A stretch of 64,000 nucleotides of DNA. It comes from Dorea phocaeensis. Its GTDB lineage: Bacteria; Bacillota; Clostridia; Lachnospirales; Lachnospiraceae. Position 1 is the first letter of the stretch, and every line of letters starts with the position of its first letter. Below the pieces are notes generated by a model. It saw only the letters and a list, made by a program, of their open reading frames with translations, was not told the origin of the DNA and searched no databases. The position numbers and the translations under genes were made by a program. Positions 61,420 to 64,000 of this stretch are shown here, one piece after another. The DNA lies in NCBI RefSeq assembly GCF_900240315.1, contig NZ_OEPZ01000002.1:372001-436000 (forward strand), in the 5' to 3' direction.

Positions 61420-61822
61420 ATTGATCGACTTTGGGTTAGAGAAAGATCATTATCCTTTCCGACCTCATGAAAACGATGCCGGGGCCGATGTATATATGCC
61501 TTATGACTACACATTAAAACCAGGAGAGATTGCAAGAATCCCATTAGGATTTGGTCTCATGATTCCAGATGGATATGCCGGTTATGTTTTTCCAAGAAGC
61601 AGCATGGCAGCAAAAGGGTTGGTCTGCGAACTTCCGCCTATTGATTCCGGATATCGAGGAGAAATTCATGCCATCATCAGTAATGTTAGTTCAGAATCCC
61701 AAATACTCCGCAAAGATACCCGTGTAGGGCAACTGGTTATCACTCCGGTTCTAATCGCCGACTTTGTTCTGGATCTCGGAGAAGCAAGAGATATCGGGGC
61801 TTTTGGAAGTACCGGGGAATAA
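61409..61822 (+). CDS. dut: Deoxyuridine triphosphatase (dUTPase)
   Basis: A 137-residue trimeric-type dUTPase with all five motifs: NDAGADVYMP, PRSSMAAKG, PPIDSGYRGEIHA, RVGQLVITPV and GAFGSTGE. It hydrolyses dUTP to dUMP, the substrate of the ThyX encoded upstream, and keeps uracil out of DNA. Overlaps thyX by 11 bases. A hairpin at 61837-61867 (GAGGTG...CACCTC) ends the unit. Confidence 0.93.
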   Translation: MKIKLIDFGLEKDHYPFRPHENDAGADVYMPYDYTLKPGEIARIPLGFGLMIPDGYAGYVFPRSSMAAKGLVCELPPIDSGYRGEIHAIISNVSSESQILRKDTRVGQLVITPVLIADFVLDLGEARDIGAFGSTGE

Positions 61823-61836
61823 AGATCATAAAACCA

Positions 61837-61867
61837 GAGGTGCCGAATAATTTATGATTCGACACCT
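61837..61867 (+). terminator. Hairpin after dut
   Basis: GAGGTGCCGAAT pairs with ATTCGACACCTC with one mismatch. No T-run follows, so termination efficiency is uncertain. Confidence 0.5.
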
Positions 61868-61905
61868 CACACACTCAAAATAACTTGCAGAAAGGAATAA
61901 CTACT

Positions 61906-62115
61906 ATGATTACATTTGGAAGAAAATTAAATCATTTGAGACAGAAAAATCATCTCACACAAAAAGAACTTGGTATCGCACTTGGCTTCCCCGAAGATTC
62001 TACTGATATCAGAATTACACAATATGAAGCAACTACAAGAAAGCCTCTCGATGAAATCCTTGTTAAATTGGATAAAATACTTGGAGTATTATCACTTTAC
62101 GACAAAATTAACTAA
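61906..62115 (+). CDS. XRE-family helix-turn-helix regulator
   Basis: A 69-residue Cro/CI-type protein: RKLNHLRQKNHLTQKELGIA, then DIRITQYEATTRKPLDEILV. It starts at an ATG with AAAGGA 10 bases upstream. Located right after the mob/thymidylate genes, it is a candidate for the regulator that acts at the outward backbone motifs. Confidence 0.85.
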   Translation: MITFGRKLNHLRQKNHLTQKELGIALGFPEDSTDIRITQYEATTRKPLDEILVKLDKILGVLSLYDKIN

Positions 62116-62219
62116 CCTTAACATTTGTTCCACTACCACTATAAATTTCTAATAATCCTAAGGTTAACTGCTTTGTGTGTAGATATAAAATTGTCAAACT
62201 GGAATTTTATTTTCGCTTA

Positions 62220-62396
62220 CTACTCTATATCATCATCATGTTTATTAGTAAAAAGACTCCCAACAAACATTCCCACTCCCAGTCCTATAGCTAATCCTAA
62301 TATAGTATGATTGAATACCACGCCTAATGCAGTTCCTACACCTACACCGATGCACATCCCATATATCATTCCATTATATTTATTAGTTTTTTTCAT
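62220..62396 (-). CDS. Small glycine-zipper membrane protein
   Basis: A 58-residue protein with two glycine-rich hydrophobic helices (GMCIGVGVGTALGVVF, ILGLAIGLGVGMFVGSLF) and an acidic end DDDIE. A truncated relative lies at 27001-27135. Similar small proteins can form membrane pores or surface-exclusion-type factors; no function is known here. ATG at 62396 follows AAAGGAGACCAGTT. Confidence 0.7.
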   Translation of the reverse strand: MKKTNKYNGMIYGMCIGVGVGTALGVVFNHTILGLAIGLGVGMFVGSLFTNKHDDDIE

Positions 62397-62426
62397 AACT
62401 GGTCTCCTTTGCAAATTCAAGATTTA

Positions 62427-62567
62427 TTATTCTTTCCCATTCAATAGTTTATTTACTCTTTCAACCGGAAATCGGTCTTCAATGTCAATTATTTCAAAAA
62501 AATTTAGGGGCAATTCTTTTTCTCCAATCAGAGTAAGATATTCATTAACAGCTCTGCGATCAATCAT
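62427..62567 (-). pseudogene. C-terminal fragment of an unidentified protein
   Basis: Minus-strand tail RRAVNEYLTLIGEKELPLNF, FEIIDIEDRFPVERVNKLLN and stop. It is cut where TnpV-like sequence begins on the other strand (about 62550-62565), so this is an insertion junction. Family not recognised. Confidence 0.4.
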
Positions 62568-62929
62568 TATTTGAGGAACTGGGCGGCAAATACGAAAGGC
62601 AAGGGGATTATTTGATACCGTGCTTAACTGTACCCGCCGAAGAAGAACAGGCAATAGGCATCTGGGGGCAACGGCATTTAGATTATCTAAAACAGTACCG
62701 TAAAGTTACATACACCAATCTTCTTACAAGCGGCAGGCTAAACGCCTACCTTGCCGACATCAACAGACAGGCACAGGAACGCTTTGAAAGGCTCATAGAG
62801 GGTATGAAACAGGCACAGGGCATAACGGAACAGCTAAAGGCAGAAAACGCCTTAGAATGGACAGGATGCCTCAATAACATAAGGGCTTGTGCGAGGGAGA
62901 TTGTGGAAAAGGAAATTATTTTTGCATAA
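62558..62929 (+). pseudogene. tnpV (remnant): TnpV-like transposon protein, 5' truncated
   Basis: Reading SLFEELGGKYERQGDYLIPC, then EEEQAIGIWGQRHLDYLKQY and ENALEWTGCLNNIRACAREI matches TnpV proteins almost end to end, but the first codons before SLFEELGG and the start are missing. A TTG at 62612 is the only nearby start and would lose 18 residues. It lies directly upstream of tet(O), so a transposon probably brought both. Confidence 0.75.
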
Positions 62930-62939
62930 ACAGATGATT

Positions 62940-62970
62940 AGTGGCAGGGGGAAATCCTGCCGCTTTTTCT
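62940..62970 (+). terminator. Terminator after the TnpV remnant
   Basis: GTGGCAGG...CCTGCCGC stem followed by TTTTTCTGCTTT. Isolates the tet(O) promoter from upstream transcription. Confidence 0.75.
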
Positions 62971-62986
62971 GCTTTAGTTTGTCAGC

Positions 62987-63015
62987 TTGACAAATAAAGG
63001 GTTAAGGAATATAAT
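62987..63015 (+). promoter_or_regulatory. tet(O) promoter
   Basis: Perfect sigma-A consensus: TTGACA at 62987-62992 and TATAAT at 63010-63015 with a 17-base spacer. Transcription should start near 63022, just ahead of the leader peptide. Confidence 0.9.
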
Positions 63016-63047
63016 TAGATTCAGTATTATACAAGGAGTTAATAAAT

Positions 63048-63071
63048 ATGCGGCAAGGTATTCTTAAATAA
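63048..63071 (+). CDS. Leader peptide of the tet(O) attenuator
   Basis: Seven codons, MRQGILK and TAA, with AAGGAG 10 bases upstream. GTATTCTTAAATAAACTG over its end can pair with CAGTTTAAGAATAC about 95 bases further, so ribosome occupancy would alter leader folding as in tet(M)-type attenuation. Confidence 0.7.
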   Translation: MRQGILK

Positions 63072-63223
63072 ACTGTCAATTTGATAGTGGGAACAAAAAG
63101 TAGCAGTCCTGTTTCACTTTTAATATGGGGCTTAGTTTTTTGTACCCAGTTTAAGAATACTTTTATCATGTAATTTTATATGCCCGAAAACATATAAGTG
63201 TTTTGGGGCTATTGGAGTTATTT

Positions 63224-63253
63224 ACCCAGTGATAGGAGTATTTATCACTGGGT
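63224..63253 (+). terminator. Attenuator terminator in the tet(O) leader
   Basis: ACCCAGTGATA and TATCACTGGGT, perfect 11-bp arms, followed by ATTTTTATGCCCTTTTTT. The hairpin is 43 bases before the tet(O) ATG; the same arrangement is known upstream of tet(M). Confidence 0.85.
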
Positions 63254-63295
63254 ATTTTTATGCCCTTTTTTGGGTGTTGATAGGAGGAAAATCAC

Positions 63296-64000
63296 ATGAA
63301 AATAATTAACTTAGGCATTCTGGCTCACGTTGACGCAGGAAAGACAACATTAACGGAAAGTTTATTGTATACCAGTGGTGCAATTGCAGAACTAGGGAGC
63401 GTAGATGAAGGCACAACAAGGACAGATACAATGAATTTGGAGCGTCAAAGGGGAATCACTATCCAGACAGCAGTGACATCTTTTCAGTGGGAGGATGTAA
63501 AAGTCAACATTATAGATACGCCAGGCCATATGGATTTTTTGGCGGAAGTATACCGTTCTTTATCCGTATTAGACGGAGCAGTATTATTAGTTTCTGCAAA
63601 GGATGGCATACAGGCACAGACCCGTATACTGTTTCATGCACTACAGATAATGAAGATTCCGACAATTTTTTTCATCAATAAAATTGACCAAGAGGGGATT
63701 GATTTGCCAATGGTATATCGGGAAATGAAAGCAAAGCTTTCTTCGGAAATTATAGTGAAGCAAAAGGTTGGGCAGCATCCCCATATAAATGTAACGGACA
63801 ATGACGATATGGAACAGTGGGATGCGGTAATTATGGGAAACGATGAACTATTAGAGAAATATATGTCAGGGAAACCGTTTAAAATGTCAGAACTGGAACA
63901 GGAAGAAAACAGGAGATTCCAAAACGGAACGTTATTTCCCGTTTATCACGGAAGCGCTAAAAACAATCTGGGGATTCGGCAGCTTATAGAAGTAATTGCC
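63296..64000 (+). CDS. tet(O): Tetracycline resistance ribosomal protection protein Tet(O)-type (3' end cut by window)
   Basis: The first 235 residues of an EF-G-like GTPase that removes tetracycline from the ribosome. G1 [17 protein letters not shown]2 region [10 protein letters not shown]3 DTPGHMDF and G4 NKID are all intact. The visible sequence reads as Tet(O), but mosaic genes (O/32/O, O/W) share this N-terminus, so the allele cannot be settled here. The ATG follows AGGAGGAAAATCAC. It has a consensus promoter and an attenuator leader. Confidence 0.95.
   Translation, partial: MKIINLGILAHVDAGKTTLTESLLYTSGAIAELGSVDEGTTRTDTMNLERQRGITIQTAVTSFQWEDVKVNIIDTPGHMDFLAEVYRSLSVLDGAVLLVSAKDGIQAQTRILFHALQIMKIPTIFFINKIDQEGIDLPMVYREMKAKLSSEIIVKQKVGQHPHINVTDNDDMEQWDAVIMGNDELLEKYMSGKPFKMSELEQEENRRFQNGTLFPVYHGSAKNNLGIRQLIEVIA

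Larger units (their letters stand above)
54445..64000. mobile_element. Element A: metG-integrated mobilizable element, right end outside window
   Basis: Starts at the metG core (54431-54451) with integrase, CopG and DUF6462 genes, then a radical SAM module between outward motifs, oriT region, mobC, relaxase, thymidylate genes, regulator, TnpV remnant and tet(O). Backbone matches element C. Its other metG junction is not visible, and the tet(O)/TnpV part may be a separate insertion. Confidence 0.7.

Noticed and set aside
1-64000. CRISPR arrays, rRNA operons and tRNA genes
   Set aside because: No regularly spaced short repeats, conserved rRNA words or tRNA-like T-loop segments were noticed on reading; a covariance search could still reveal one.

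Overview
The window looks like a gut Lachnospiraceae (Clostridia) chromosome. Most ribosome binding sites are strong AGGAGG types. There are LPXTG-like surface proteins, a YesMN two-component pair beside a sugar ABC transporter, Tn916-type integrases and a ribosomal-protection tetracycline resistance gene. I saw no rRNA, tRNA or CRISPR.

Region 1 (1-25.6 kb) is host chromosome. It begins with the 3'-truncated gene of an old-yellow-enzyme reductase, divergent from a TetR gene across a perfect palindrome, then an LRR surface protein. A minus-strand block from 15.9 to 4.3 kb reads RpiB-like isomerase, YesN response regulator, YesM-like kinase, degenerate ABC ATPase, sugar-binding lipoprotein, ABC ATPase, permease, TIM-barrel isomerase, SIS protein and fused DhaK-DhaL kinase. 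A divergent DeoR regulator lies at its head. The enzyme set (ketose kinase, TIM-barrel isomerase, RpiB-type isomerase) fits import and catabolism of a short sugar alcohol such as a tetritol. Next come a frameshifted vWA gene, a large LPXTG-anchored phosphoesterase, YitT, an EFR1-type flavodoxin/ferredoxin protein and a cation/proton antiporter.

Region 2 (25.6-64 kb) is a tandem array of integrated mobile elements. Three diverged copies of the 3' end of metG (C-terminal tRNA-binding domain) lie at 27.2-27.7, 44.8-45.3 and 54.0-54.4 kb, all on the minus strand. Each has its own Tn916-type integrase immediately upstream. The pattern is accretion of elements that integrate inside metG and carry a replacement 3' end. 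Element C (27.7-45.3 kb) has an integrase operon, an AbiE-like toxin-antitoxin pair, an oriT-like region, a broken mobC, and cargo: a decayed housekeeping block (nrnA, DUF1653, ArsC-like pseudogene, DUF188), a PucR/NCS1 permease/DUF917/M20 catabolic cluster, and a heavy-metal efflux module. Element B (45.3-54.4 kb) has integrase, excisionase, a VirE-like helicase, a CHC2 primase, a MobV-type relaxase, and two paralogous membrane proteins in a tandemly duplicated cassette. Element A (54.4 kb to beyond the window) has an integrase operon, a radical SAM module, an oriT region, MobC and relaxase, a thymidylate module (NMAD1-like, ThyX, dUTPase), a regulator, a TnpV remnant and tet(O) with its attenuator leader.

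A recurrent ~35-bp motif (CCCTGTA, a variable spacer of about 16, TTTCGTTATATG) occurs five times. In elements A and C it lies on both sides of the variable cargo, always pointing outward: one copy toward the integrase operon and one toward the oriT/mob operon. It looks like a shared promoter/operator that couples excision to mobilization, with a cargo slot between the two copies. The intact 5' part of metG must lie beyond the right end of the window.
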